Below are positions 48,962 through 57,748 of a stretch of 64,000 nucleotides of DNA, piece after piece. The stretch covers positions 1 to 64,000 of the forward strand of contig NZ_FRAC01000018.1 of NCBI RefSeq assembly GCF_900142215.1, read 5' to 3'. Under the pieces are notes generated by a model, which saw only the letters and a program-made list of their open reading frames with translations, was not told where the DNA came from and did not search any database. Source of the DNA: Anaerocolumna jejuensis DSM 15929. Lineage in GTDB: Bacteria > Bacillota > Clostridia > Lachnospirales > Lachnospiraceae. Every line of letters begins with the position of its first letter. Positions within the stretch are counted from its first letter, which is position 1. The translations under genes and the position numbers were made by a program.

Positions 48962-49504
48962 ATGGATTTAAGAGTGAAAAAAACCGAAAAAGCAATTCGT
49001 GCTGCATTATATCAACTTATACAAGAAAAGCCTATTGAAAAAATTACAGTTCGGGAATTGTCAGAAATAGCAGAGATAAACAAGACAACCTTTTATGCAC
49101 ATTATGACACAATATATGATTTAATTGACAGGCTGGAGCAAGAAACTATTGAATCTATCACAGAACATCTCGATGATTGCAGTCTTCTTTTCGAAGAACC
49201 GGAAACTTTTATACAAAATATGTATAGTGCAATGAAAATTTACCCAAGTATCCGGCTTACTTTATCAAGTCCAAGCAGTCAGCGATTCGTAGAAAAACTA
49301 GATAATGCTATACAAAATGTTCTAAAACATCAAAATATTACTATGGACCAATATCACAATTTAAGCACATTATTAGTTTTCGTAATGAATGGCATTATAG
49401 GATTACAAAAAAAACATAATTTAAATGACGCCCAAAATGATGAAATAGAATATATTGCAAAGTTTGTTAAGGGTGGCATCAGCGCCCTCGGTTTAAGCAA
49501 ATGA
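48962..49504 (+). CDS. TetR/DhaS-like transcriptional regulator
   Basis: A 180-aa regulator. TEKAIRAALYQLIQEKPIEK and ITVRELSEIAEINKTTFYAHYD form the TetR helix-turn-helix. The C-terminal half (ETFIQNMYSAMKIYPSIRLT) resembles the TetR_C_33/DhaS-like domain often found in Firmicutes. The start follows AAGGAGGAATAAC. It is divergent from the TMEM175-DUF4097 pair, its most likely target. Confidence 0.88.
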   Translation: MDLRVKKTEKAIRAALYQLIQEKPIEKITVRELSEIAEINKTTFYAHYDTIYDLIDRLEQETIESITEHLDDCSLLFEEPETFIQNMYSAMKIYPSIRLTLSSPSSQRFVEKLDNAIQNVLKHQNITMDQYHNLSTLLVFVMNGIIGLQKKHNLNDAQNDEIEYIAKFVKGGISALGLSK

Positions 49505-49708
49505 CAACTTACGATTTATATGTATAAACTCACAATTTAGCGAATTATACTATATTTTAATATGCAATAAGTTCGCTTTGAACTTGAATATTTATCTCAG
49601 CTCTAAGAAATCCGAGTCAATATATTTATAAAGTAACATTTCAGGAAATCAATTCCCATTTATTTTCATATGATGAACTAACCTAATTAATCTGAAAGTT
49701 GTTTAAGG

Positions 49709-51403
49709 ATGAATGAAGAAGAGAGAACAAGAATAATCAGTGAGGATTATGTGGATGGTATAGTTGAATACGCTGTCAGCTCTCAGGAATATGCCCGATA
49801 TGCAGGCGCAACCATTAATTTCATTAACAATAAATACGCAACCGTATATGTTCCGCTCTCAAGAATACCGGAAAAACTAATCGGCTCCATTGCTTATTCC
49901 GTAATACCAAAGCTTTTTGCTCTCCTGGATCTTGTAAGTCTTGAAGAAATGGGGGTAATAAGGCTTCAAAGCAGTCCCCTATCTCTCAAAGGCAGTGGCG
50001 TTCTCTTAGGTTTTGTTGATACTGGAATTGATTATCTCAACCCAATGTTTCAGAACGCTGATAAGACTACCAGAATTGTTTCCATATGGGATCAGACAAT
50101 TGTAAATATGCAGGCTTCACCCGATATTTTTTATTATGGTACGGAATATACAAAAGAGCAGATTAATGCTGCTATTCAAAGTGAAGAACCTTTAAGTATC
50201 GTTCCAAGCATAGACGAAATCGGACATGGAACTACCCTAGCCGGACTTGCAGGAGGCTTTACAGATGTAACAGCGGACTTTTACGGAGCAGCACAATTAT
50301 CAGAATATTTAATTGTTAAATTAAAACCTGCAAAATCAAACGGAAGAACATATTTTGGTGTCCCTGATAACGTAGCATGCTACGCCGAAAATGACATCAT
50401 GTTTGGAATTGCCTATTTAGTGAATATGGCGAAGAAATTAAACCGCCCTATTGCTATCTGCATCGGACTAGGCACGAATCAGGGGAGTCACGAAGGATTG
50501 GGACCTTTGAATGACATTATCGCTGATTATTCAACTCAGGTTGGAGCCGCTATTATTATTGCAGTCGGTAATGAAGGCAATGCCATGCACCATTTTTTTG
50601 GAAAAATTGATGAAGCTGCTGCTTATACTTTAGTAGAATTAGAGGTGGGCGAAAATGAAAATAACTTTTCCATAGAATTATGGGGAAATACCCCCGGCAC
50701 CTATTCCATTGATATTATTTCTCCTTCCGGAGAATATATCCCACGCATTCCTGCGCGAATCGGTGAATTCAGAAGTATAAGATTTCTTTTTGATGAAACT
50801 ATTATCTATGTAGATTATGTCATTGTGGAAGCCCAGACAGGTGATGAATTAATTCTGATCCGCTTCCGAAACCCTGCTCCAGGTATATGGAAAATCAGAG
50901 TCTATGGTTCAAAAATAACCTCCGGCTTTCATTTATGGCTTCCCGTTCGGGGATTTATCTCAGATAAAACAGTTTTTGTATCACCCAATCAATTTACAAC
51001 AATAACGGATCCCGGAAACAACCTGTCTGCTATTACAGCCACAGCATATAACCCAATCAACCAAGCCCTGTTTTTGGAAGCCAGCCGGGGCTATACACGG
51101 TATGAACAAATTAATCCTGATTTAGCGGCACCTGGTGTAAATATCTATACGCCTCTGCCTGGCGGTCAGCATGGATTGGCTTCCGGTACCAGTCTTGCAG
51201 CCGCACTTATGACAGGTATTTCTGCTTTGCTGCTTGAATGGGGAATTGTAAGAGGCAATGACCGCTCTATGGATACTTATCAGATTAAAAAATATTTAAT
51301 ACGGGGTGTTAAGCGCAACCCTGCCCTGACCTACCCTAATCGTGAATGGGGGTATGGCACAGTTGATATTTATGGTACTTTTGAAAGCTTAAGAGGGGAA
51401 TAG
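49709..51403 (+). CDS. S8 family serine peptidase without signal peptide (Csp-like)
   Basis: Subtilisin-like protease of 564 aa. The catalytic triad is intact: Asp104 in FVDTGIDY, His173 in IGHGTTLAG and Ser495 in ASGTSLAAA. About 190 residues (300-475) are inserted between His and Ser and form a beta-rich domain, as in clostridial Csp-type S8 proteases. The N-terminal ~90 residues resemble a prodomain (ATINFINNKYATVYVPLS). There is no signal peptide, so it is cytoplasmic or spore-associated. Csp proteases process the germination hydrolase SleC in clostridia; no sleC or sibling is nearby, so this role is inferred. Confidence 0.88.
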   Translation: MNEEERTRIISEDYVDGIVEYAVSSQEYARYAGATINFINNKYATVYVPLSRIPEKLIGSIAYSVIPKLFALLDLVSLEEMGVIRLQSSPLSLKGSGVLLGFVDTGIDYLNPMFQNADKTTRIVSIWDQTIVNMQASPDIFYYGTEYTKEQINAAIQSEEPLSIVPSIDEIGHGTTLAGLAGGFTDVTADFYGAAQLSEYLIVKLKPAKSNGRTYFGVPDNVACYAENDIMFGIAYLVNMAKKLNRPIAICIGLGTNQGSHEGLGPLNDIIADYSTQVGAAIIIAVGNEGNAMHHFFGKIDEAAAYTLVELEVGENENNFSIELWGNTPGTYSIDIISPSGEYIPRIPARIGEFRSIRFLFDETIIYVDYVIVEAQTGDELILIRFRNPAPGIWKIRVYGSKITSGFHLWLPVRGFISDKTVFVSPNQFTTITDPGNNLSAITATAYNPINQALFLEASRGYTRYEQINPDLAAPGVNIYTPLPGGQHGLASGTSLAAALMTGISALLLEWGIVRGNDRSMDTYQIKKYLIRGVKRNPALTYPNREWGYGTVDIYGTFESLRGE

Positions 51404-51438
51404 ACTTTACCCGCATTCCTGATTTTCCGCTCAAAAAC

Positions 51439-51478
51439 CAGGAGGAAAACAGCTTAAATCCATGCTGTTTCCCTCCTG
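51439..51478. terminator. Bidirectional terminator
   Basis: CAGGAGG-AAAACAGC and GCTGTTT-CCCTCCTG form a stem with one mismatch and a 10-nt loop between the convergent S8 protease and FMN reductase genes. Confidence 0.7.
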
Positions 51479-51484
51479 TGTAAT

Positions 51485-52033
51485 TTAGGAAATCTTTTCA
51501 GTCCATGCGGCAAAAGCAGCTAAAAATCCATTCAAAAATTCTTTGGTAGCTTCGTTGCTTAATGCGACGTTTTCATCAATCAATGTGTGGTAAGCGCCAA
51601 TATACGCTTCGGGCTGAGCAAGGGTCAAAACATTGAGAAAAGCCAGCACCTGACGTAAATGATGATTTGCACCAAAACCGCCAATTCCTCCGGGAGACTG
51701 GCTAATCACAGCACCCGGTTTGCCGCTCCAAACATTTTGACCATAAGGCCTTGAGCCTATATCAAGTGCGTTTTTCAGCGCCGCCGGAATGGAGCGGTTA
51801 TGCTCCGGGGTGATGAATAGCACACCGTCCAAAGCTTTTACTTCACTGCGGAATGCTGTGTATTCTTTAAGGTCTTCGCCATCGTAATCCTGGTTGTAAA
51901 GAGGAAGTCCTCCGATATCGATGGTTTTAAACACATAGCCTTCCGGCGCGTGGTCTTTAACATACTCTGCAATGCTACCGGAAAAAGAGTTCTTTCTTAA
52001 ACTGCCTGTAATAATTCCAATTGTCTTACTCAT
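51485..52033 (-). CDS. NADPH-dependent FMN reductase / quinone reductase-like flavoprotein
   Basis: Flavodoxin-fold oxidoreductase of 182 aa. IGIITGSLRKNSFSGSIAEY binds the FMN phosphate, FITPEHNRSIPAALKNALD is the family motif, and GKPGAVISQSPGGIGG follows. It reduces FMN, quinones or azo compounds with NADPH. It lies 33 bp after a NAD(P)-binding protein gene, which is 20 bp after an Rrf2-type regulator: a three-gene redox operon. The start at 52033 follows GGAGGTGC. Confidence 0.92.
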   Translation of the reverse strand: MSKTIGIITGSLRKNSFSGSIAEYVKDHAPEGYVFKTIDIGGLPLYNQDYDGEDLKEYTAFRSEVKALDGVLFITPEHNRSIPAALKNALDIGSRPYGQNVWSGKPGAVISQSPGGIGGFGANHHLRQVLAFLNVLTLAQPEAYIGAYHTLIDENVALSNEATKEFLNGFLAAFAAWTEKIS

Positions 52034-52066
52034 AAAAATGCACCTCCATTTAGATAAAATTTTTAA

Positions 52067-52708
52067 TTACTGATTACATACGGTAAATCTTGTACCGATA
52101 AACTGGGGATTTTCTATTTCATTCAAAATTGCTACCGCCATGGTTCCACTTGTTACAATGGATTTGCCATTGGAGGAGCTTAGCAGGTGATCCTTTCCCA
52201 AAACAGGAACCGTAGCTTCTCCGGCAACAAATTCAGCCGAAGGGGATACTCCCACCCAGTTAACATTTTCAATGCTGCGTAAAAAATTAAGGGTCTTGTA
52301 GGCTTCCGTGGGAATGGAAATCCAGGATGCGGCTTCAGGAACGGTCTTTAAGGTGTCAAGGAACAGCTTGCCGTTTTCATCCAGCAGGCTGGCTGCACCG
52401 AGAATGAAGAACAGCCTGGGGCTTTGGGTTTCCCGGAATAAACCTACAAGCTTTGCAGCCAGATCCAGATGCAGATATGCTTTAGCCGGAGCTGTTGCAA
52501 AAGCGTTTACAATAACATCAAAACCCTCAAGATCGGATTTTGTTAAATCAAATACATCCTTCTCAATTACCTTTACACCGTTTCCAAACAGGGAAACAGC
52601 TTTATCCTTATGCCGGACTATCGCAGTAACATCGTGTCCGCGTGACACGCCTTCTTTGTACAGGGCTGTGCCGGCCATGCCAGTCGCGCCTATAATTGCA
52701 ATTTTCAT
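52067..52708 (-). CDS. NAD(P)H-binding NmrA/atypical SDR protein
   Basis: A 213-aa atypical short-chain dehydrogenase. IAIIGATGMAGTALYKEGVS is the glycine-rich NADP motif. FDVIVNAFATAP and LFFILGAASLLDENGKLFL fit the YwnB-like NAD(P)-binding family; there is no classical Tyr-x3-Lys, so it may act as a redox sensor or isomerase. The ATG follows AAGGAG. Middle gene of the Rrf2-controlled redox operon, matching the ywnA-ywnB arrangement known from Bacillus. Confidence 0.88.
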   Translation of the reverse strand: MKIAIIGATGMAGTALYKEGVSRGHDVTAIVRHKDKAVSLFGNGVKVIEKDVFDLTKSDLEGFDVIVNAFATAPAKAYLHLDLAAKLVGLFRETQSPRLFFILGAASLLDENGKLFLDTLKTVPEAASWISIPTEAYKTLNFLRSIENVNWVGVSPSAEFVAGEATVPVLGKDHLLSSSNGKSIVTSGTMAVAILNEIENPQFIGTRFTVCNQ

Positions 52709-52728
52709 AATAACTCCTTTCCTTAATA

Positions 52729-53136
52729 TTAAATAAATTCTTTTGTAATGTCGGCCAGAGTAATGGCAGACAACTTTTCTTCTGTTGCATTTTGTATATT
52801 GTCATATAAGTGCTTTAGTGTACCTTCTATCTTTGCCCCCACGGGACAGTTAAGATTGGTGTTGCCGTGAATGCTGAACAAATCCCTTTGGTCTTCCACT
52901 GCAAGAAAGATATCAAGAAGTGAAATCTCCTCTGCTTTTCTTGCAAGGCCTGTCACACCAAGCTTGGTACTCGTTTTAATTAGCTTTGCCTTCTTTAAAC
53001 GACTCATCAGGCGCCGTACAAGGGCGGGATTCGTATTAATGCTGGAGGCAATGTATTCTGATGTGACAGGTCCTGCTTCCATCAGCGCAATCACACTTAA
53101 TATATGAATACTTACCGATAATTTAGTTGAATACAT
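52729..53136 (-). CDS. Rrf2 family transcriptional regulator (YwnA-like)
   Basis: A 135-aa winged-helix regulator. SVSIHILSVIALMEAGPVTS and YIASSINTNPALVRRLMSRL form the DNA-binding part, and GLARKAEEISLLDIFLAVED the Rrf2 signature. One Cys (NLNCPVGAKIEG) remains, so it holds no 3-Cys iron-sulfur site and probably senses redox or electrophiles by thiol chemistry. The start follows AGGAGGCGCTC. Its promoter contains a TTTGTAAC palindrome over the -10 box, indicating autorepression. It probably controls the two reductase genes downstream. Confidence 0.9.
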   Translation of the reverse strand: MYSTKLSVSIHILSVIALMEAGPVTSEYIASSINTNPALVRRLMSRLKKAKLIKTSTKLGVTGLARKAEEISLLDIFLAVEDQRDLFSIHGNTNLNCPVGAKIEGTLKHLYDNIQNATEEKLSAITLADITKEFI

Positions 53137-53147
53137 GAGCGCCTCCT

Positions 53148-53185
53148 TTTGTAACCATTATAGTTACAAATAAATCGTTTGTCAA
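53148..53185 (-). promoter_or_regulatory. Rrf2 promoter and palindromic operator
   Basis: Minus strand: -35 TTGACA (53180-53185), 17-bp spacer, -10 TATAAT (53157-53162). TTTGTAAC (53148-53155) and GTTACAAA (53163-53170) flank the -10 as an 8-bp perfect dyad. Confidence 0.75.
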
Positions 53186-53303
53186 GTACTTAAATTACTT
53201 TTTTTAGAAGCTGCTGATATAAATAGCCTTGTCGAAAACTCTTGGCAATTTTTCGAGTTAATAAAACGAACGTAATCGCATGCCTTGGGCTTCCTAAAGA
53301 ATC

Positions 53304-54947
53304 CTATTTGCTCAGCCCATAATACTTAATAAACTTAATTACCCGTTCTTTACATAAAGATGGTTCTACCCATAAATCCGGCTGATAACCTCTGCCTTCA
53401 AATTCAGATAAATCTGAAGGTAAAAAAAGCGAGATTCCACAATACAGATATGTCTTGCTGTAAGGCAAGCAAATACCTCGTGCATTTCCGATAGTTCTCA
53501 TACCTGCCGTATTCAATCCTACAAGAATAGTGTTTTCGATTTCCCTAAGGTAGGATACATAGGATTCGCCTGAGGAAGCTACCCACGGATCAGTCAATAC
53601 AAATATGAGATTATCAGATGCCGTGGGCGTAAATTCCCCATACCCAATGTCATACCAACCTGGAAGCTCGCCCTCCTTTAAATAAGCTTCATAACTTTCC
53701 TTATCTTTAATCTCTGTACTACTGTAGACTGTATTGGAGCGAAGAGTGGCATTTATTGCTGAATAGCCGTAAATAGGCTCTCCTATATAATTTCTGAGCC
53801 AGCCGGTAACGTAATTGTCACTTCCACCGGCATTATATCTGATATCAAATATAAACGTTTTTTCTTTCTTTAGGGAAGAAGCATCCGAAACAAGCTTCTT
53901 AAGTTCTAAATCATTTTGATAGAAAGGCGTTAATCTTCGGTTCTCTATAACTGTTATGCCATCATCTTTATACCGACGATATCCGGTCGTCTTATCGTCT
54001 TCCTCAATATAGTTAGTTTTTGCCGGATTTAAAGTTAGTATCTTCTGCCAGGTTTTACCGGCTCTGCTTACTATTATCTGAATTTTAGTATCTGTAATCT
54101 TATTTTTACTTGATATCCCAATTACATAGGCAAACCTCCCGTTCGGTGCAATAGTCTGCTTCATATACTTGTCCGGAATTTCACCGTTAACTTTATCGAG
54201 GTAGTATTTGGTTTCTGCTTGCAATGTATAATACCCGGATTCATCCTTATCAAAGATTATTTTCTCACTATAATAATAAAATCTGTATGAGTAAAACCGA
54301 GCAAAGTTTGTGTTATCAATTGTAAAATGGCAATCTGTTATCACAGGTTTCAGGGATTGAATCAGAAGGCCACGATATCGATTAAGAGGTATTAAATTGT
54401 TTTCGTTAGTGATTGACGGCAGAGCATGAATCATCCTGTTCCTGACTGGAATGAGTGTTTTGTCACCACCGCAGTATTGGTATCCGGCATAACCATATTT
54501 CAAATAATCAAAAAGAAATTTAACGTCTTTCTTCGCTTCCTGAGGACTTAAAAATTTTGGTTCTTCTGCCGCTGTTACCTCTTTTATTGGAAGAGATGCT
54601 GTTATTTTAGCGATACGGCAATCCTCTGCTCTATCAAAATCATGAAAGAGGAATTTTTCAACATCCTTTAAAATGTTATTGCCTATTGGTTTAAAGATTA
54701 TTTGTCTCTTCCGAATGATAGATTGAGAAAGCTGTTTGGGGAGCTTATTATTCATCCGGTATGTCACGAACTGTTTATCCGTCACGGCATCCGGCTCATA
54801 TCCGGATACCGCATCTTTTACCGCTTCATTTGATGTCGGAATGATTGCATTATTTCCTGTATTGTTTTTCTCAGCGTATGCTGAATTCGCTATTGAACAT
54901 ACCAGAAGGAGTATAATACTAATCAAAACAAATATTTTTTTACCCAT
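53304..54947 (-). CDS. Secreted S41-family (tail-specific) peptidase-like protein
   Basis: A 547-aa exported protein with a signal peptide (residues 1-25, ending SAYAE). The C-terminal 220 residues match the S41 peptidase fold: TFIFDIRYNAGGSDNYVTGW, and WVASSGESYVSYLREIENT with the expected catalytic Ser. EFEGRGYQPDLWVEP is the usual end of the domain. The N-terminal ~300 residues are not recognised. It lies 119 bp after BlaR1 on the same strand, so it might be a BlaI-controlled cell-wall or repair protease; this is inference. Promoter not identified. Confidence 0.83.
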   Translation of the reverse strand: MGKKIFVLISIILLLVCSIANSAYAEKNNTGNNAIIPTSNEAVKDAVSGYEPDAVTDKQFVTYRMNNKLPKQLSQSIIRKRQIIFKPIGNNILKDVEKFLFHDFDRAEDCRIAKITASLPIKEVTAAEEPKFLSPQEAKKDVKFLFDYLKYGYAGYQYCGGDKTLIPVRNRMIHALPSITNENNLIPLNRYRGLLIQSLKPVITDCHFTIDNTNFARFYSYRFYYYSEKIIFDKDESGYYTLQAETKYYLDKVNGEIPDKYMKQTIAPNGRFAYVIGISSKNKITDTKIQIIVSRAGKTWQKILTLNPAKTNYIEEDDKTTGYRRYKDDGITVIENRRLTPFYQNDLELKKLVSDASSLKKEKTFIFDIRYNAGGSDNYVTGWLRNYIGEPIYGYSAINATLRSNTVYSSTEIKDKESYEAYLKEGELPGWYDIGYGEFTPTASDNLIFVLTDPWVASSGESYVSYLREIENTILVGLNTAGMRTIGNARGICLPYSKTYLYCGISLFLPSDLSEFEGRGYQPDLWVEPSLCKERVIKFIKYYGLSK

Positions 54948-55065
54948 TTATAAACACTACCTTTCCTATTTCAGCCAATTTTTCTATTCATCCGTTGGCA
55001 ATTCTGTCCACCTCAAGGGATACGCCACATTATATTGCGATTTTGCTTTATCCATATAAGTGACA

Positions 55066-56487
55066 TTATCTCCCGGTATCATCCGTCCCTCCATTCTCTA
55101 CGGCGCTGGTTGAGCCGCCTATAGTATTTCCAGAACCGTTTTCCTGTATAGTACCTTGTGTGTCTGCTGCTTGTGCCCTTTTAATGGATTCTGTGTGCTT
55201 ATCATATTCTTCCTGGCTTACCGAAGTAATTCCGGTCAATTCATAGTTGGCATTCCTGACAGCTTTTAAGTCTAAAACACCATTGGTGCGTGTAAAAGAA
55301 TTGTAAGTGTCACTTGAATTCAGCTTATCTGAAAAAAAACGCACTAATTTACCGTTATAGTAGAAACTGTCTGTTTTCAGTTCGTAAGATAGACCATACT
55401 TTTCATAAATGGCATACTGCTCTGCAGTCGTTTCTCTGTTCTGTTGAATAAGTTTTTCCTGCTCCTGTAGAGGCAATGGAGTATTGGTGGAGTACGCGTA
55501 GGATGTCTCATTTTTATTTGCTGCGAAGGCCATCCCGGACCCTACTGTTCCAATGAGTATCAGACAGAGAATCGCAACTCCGGCTTTTTTCTTTGTATTG
55601 TCCATAATAGAAAATATTCTTTTTTTCATACCTTTCCTGCCTCTATAAAAATTGGTTGAGAATGCGGTTTGCACTCTTGATTGATTCTTAATCACTCCTA
55701 GGATAGTTTCGCTGTATCGCTGTCTGCCGGCCATGTCCGTTTCATTTACGACTTCCGCATCACATGAGATTTCACACTGAAACGCAATGACTTTTGCTGC
55801 CAGGTAAACCACCGGATTAAACCAGTGAATAGCAGTTGCCAGAACCACAAGGCTTTTGTACCACAAATCCTTCCGTTTAAAGTGAACCAACTCATGTCGA
55901 AGAATATAAGTCAGTCCATCTTCTGAAAAGTCGCATCCAGGAAGTAAAATAACAGGGTTTAGAAAACCGATCATCATAGGGCTTGAAACACACGGGCATA
56001 TCTGTAACTTTACCTGTTTGGTTATTCCTATATCATTTTTACTCTTTTCTAATGTCTTAAGCACCTGAGGGTTATTCACTTGTTCACCCCATCGGGTAAC
56101 CATCCTGATAAAACGGTAATGTCTCACTCCATGATAAACAAGGAAAGCAGCAGCTCCTGCAATCCATAGGCAACCAACAAATTGATACCATGGAATTGCC
56201 TGAACTCCTTGATGTACTGCGGCTTGGATAACAAATTCAGCATCCCCTGAAGTATTTTCTGGCATTATATTTTGAATGTAGAACGGATCGGTACTCATCT
56301 GGATCAATGCAGTGTTAAGGTGAAACCGAAACGGAATGATCAGACCAGCGACAACCACCAGCCAAGCATAGTAAAGCCCTTTTGGGGAATATCTTTTCGA
56401 TAGCAGTGGTGTCATTACAATAAAACCAAGAGCAAGCAATGACATGGAAACGGAGCATTCTATTAATACAATCAAAAAATCCTGCAT
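55066..56487 (-). CDS. M56 family BlaR1/MecR1-like membrane metallopeptidase, short form
   Basis: A 473-aa integral membrane metallopeptidase. Several N-terminal membrane helices are followed by the zinc motif HELVH (about residue 199) and FQCEISCDAEVV, the M56 pattern. A further helix (GVAILCLILIGTVGSGMAFA) leads to about 150 external residues that lack the penicillin-binding SxxK/SxN motifs of true BlaR1. So this is probably a sensor or protease for another cell-wall signal. It lies 4 bp after the BlaI gene. Like BlaR1 it probably cleaves or inactivates BlaI. Confidence 0.9.
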   Translation of the reverse strand: MQDFLIVLIECSVSMSLLALGFIVMTPLLSKRYSPKGLYYAWLVVVAGLIIPFRFHLNTALIQMSTDPFYIQNIMPENTSGDAEFVIQAAVHQGVQAIPWYQFVGCLWIAGAAAFLVYHGVRHYRFIRMVTRWGEQVNNPQVLKTLEKSKNDIGITKQVKLQICPCVSSPMMIGFLNPVILLPGCDFSEDGLTYILRHELVHFKRKDLWYKSLVVLATAIHWFNPVVYLAAKVIAFQCEISCDAEVVNETDMAGRQRYSETILGVIKNQSRVQTAFSTNFYRGRKGMKKRIFSIMDNTKKKAGVAILCLILIGTVGSGMAFAANKNETSYAYSTNTPLPLQEQEKLIQQNRETTAEQYAIYEKYGLSYELKTDSFYYNGKLVRFFSDKLNSSDTYNSFTRTNGVLDLKAVRNANYELTGITSVSQEEYDKHTESIKRAQAADTQGTIQENGSGNTIGGSTSAVENGGTDDTGR

Positions 56488-56491
56488 ATTA

Positions 56492-56866
56492 TTACCTCCG
56501 TTCTTTTACCCACTTCATCAATTCATCAATATCGCTGTCATTGAGTTTCTTCCCATCGTAAAGGGTGTTGACCAAGCTGAGAAATGAGTTTTCATGGTAC
56601 TGTTTCATGAAATTTCCCGTTTCAAATTCCAGATAATCTTCTTTACCCACTAACGGGAAATAGATGCGTTCCTTACCGTTTTTTTCCGTCCTCAGAAAGC
56701 CCTTTTCAACCAAGCGGAGCATCAGGGAAATCACGGTAGGTGCTTTCCACCCACGTTCATTACCTAACTGCTCCATGACCATGTTGGTGGTGATAGGCGG
56801 CTTGTTTGCCCATACCACCTTCATAATTTCAAATTCCGTGTCGGGTAGTTTTTTCATATTGTTCAT
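56492..56866 (-). CDS. BlaI/MecI/CopY family repressor
   Basis: A 124-aa winged-helix repressor. LPDTEFEIMKVVWANKPPIT, GWKAPTVISLMLRLVEKGFL and GKERIYFPLVGKEDYLEFET match BlaI/MecI. The ATG at 56866 follows AAGGAGATGAGC; an upstream in-frame TTG at 56890 lies inside an operator palindrome. Three operator-like palindromes lie upstream. It forms an operon with the M56 sensor gene; no beta-lactamase is nearby, so its regulon is probably cell-wall maintenance. Confidence 0.92.
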   Translation of the reverse strand: MNNMKKLPDTEFEIMKVVWANKPPITTNMVMEQLGNERGWKAPTVISLMLRLVEKGFLRTEKNGKERIYFPLVGKEDYLEFETGNFMKQYHENSFLSLVNTLYDGKKLNDSDIDELMKWVKERR

Positions 56867-56883
56867 TAAGCTCATCTCCTTTT

Positions 56884-56969
56884 TAGGCAACTGCCTATAA
56901 TTATATTTTACAATTGTCTAAAACAGAAGTCAATAAGTTACAGACATATTTTTTACAACTGCCTAATAC
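56884..56969 (-). promoter_or_regulatory. BlaI-type promoter with three operator sites
   Basis: Perfect palindrome TAGGCA-AC-TGCCTA (56884-56897); a dyad around ACAATTGT (56906-56925) lying exactly between -35 TTGACT (56928-56933) and -10 TAAAAT (56905-56910); and a similar TTACAACTGCCTAATA site near 56952-56969. Their shared form fits BlaI binding. Confidence 0.65.
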
Positions 56970-57017
56970 AACGATTTATAATAAGGCCCTTAAAAGTCTG
57001 CCCTATAAAATATAATC

Positions 57018-57058
57018 TTGACAGTTTATGAGAATAACAGTATAATGAACATAGTTCA
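57018..57058 (+). promoter_or_regulatory. TetR promoter and operator TGAAC-N3-GTTCA
   Basis: TTGACA (57018-57023), 17-bp spacer, TATAAT (57041-57046). The palindrome TGAACATAGTTCA (57046-57058) overlaps the start region. The same palindrome precedes the HsmA-like gene (57707-57719). Confidence 0.8.
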
Positions 57059-57076
57059 CTTTGGAGGATAAACAAT

Positions 57077-57634
57077 ATGAACAATGTTGCAACATCAAAA
57101 GAAGCCTTACTTGATATCAGTGTACAACTGGTATCAGAAAAGGGTCTTGGTGCCCTCAATATACGGGAAGTTGCCAAGCGCGGCGGCATATCTGTAGGCT
57201 GTGTCTATAATTACTTTCCGTCAAAGGCAAGTTTATTGGCCGCAACAATCAGTAAAATTTGGGAGAACATCTTTCATCAAGCGAATCAGTATTCACGTCC
57301 TCAGGATTTTTATGCATGTGTATGCTGGATTTTCGACAGTATTCAGCATAGCTCCGAAAAATATCCATCCTTCTTTACTTTACATGCTATGAGCTTTACT
57401 GCCGATGAAATTGGCGAGGGCCGTGTGGTCATGAACCACTATCTTGATCATATGAAGGCCGGCTTGCTGAAAGCTCTTAAGGAGGATGCAGATGTTCGCA
57501 GAGATGTCTTTACCGGCAGTTTTACAGAAAGTGATTTTGTTGATTTTGTTTTTGATAATTTAATTATGTTGTTCCTAAAGCAAGACTCTTCCTGTGATTT
57601 CCTGCTAGACCTTATCCGAAAAGTGATTTACTAA
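57077..57634 (+). CDS. TetR/AcrR family repressor
   Basis: A 185-aa regulator. ALNIREVAKRGGISVGCVYNYF is the TetR helix-turn-helix signature. The C-terminal helices form a ligand pocket with no recognisable subfamily. The start follows TGGAGGATAAAC. A TGAAC-N3-GTTCA operator overlaps its promoter and recurs before the downstream membrane protein gene, so it controls both. Confidence 0.9.
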   Translation: MNNVATSKEALLDISVQLVSEKGLGALNIREVAKRGGISVGCVYNYFPSKASLLAATISKIWENIFHQANQYSRPQDFYACVCWIFDSIQHSSEKYPSFFTLHAMSFTADEIGEGRVVMNHYLDHMKAGLLKALKEDADVRRDVFTGSFTESDFVDFVFDNLIMLFLKQDSSCDFLLDLIRKVIY

Positions 57635-57706
57635 AGTAAAATGAACATCGTCATATTTTCGATTGGAATCGCCCACTATTGGAGTGGGCTTTCGTAGAAA
57701 ACAAAA

Positions 57707-57719
57707 TGAACACAGTTCA
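57707..57719 (+). promoter_or_regulatory. Second TetR operator, before the HsmA-like gene
   Basis: TGAACACAGTTCA has the same half-sites and spacing as the operator at 57046-57058, 42 bp before the HsmA-like start. A partial site (ATGAACATCGTCAT) occurs near 57643. Confidence 0.7.
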
Positions 57720-57748
57720 GTTTTAGTAATTGAAAAGGAGAATTGATT

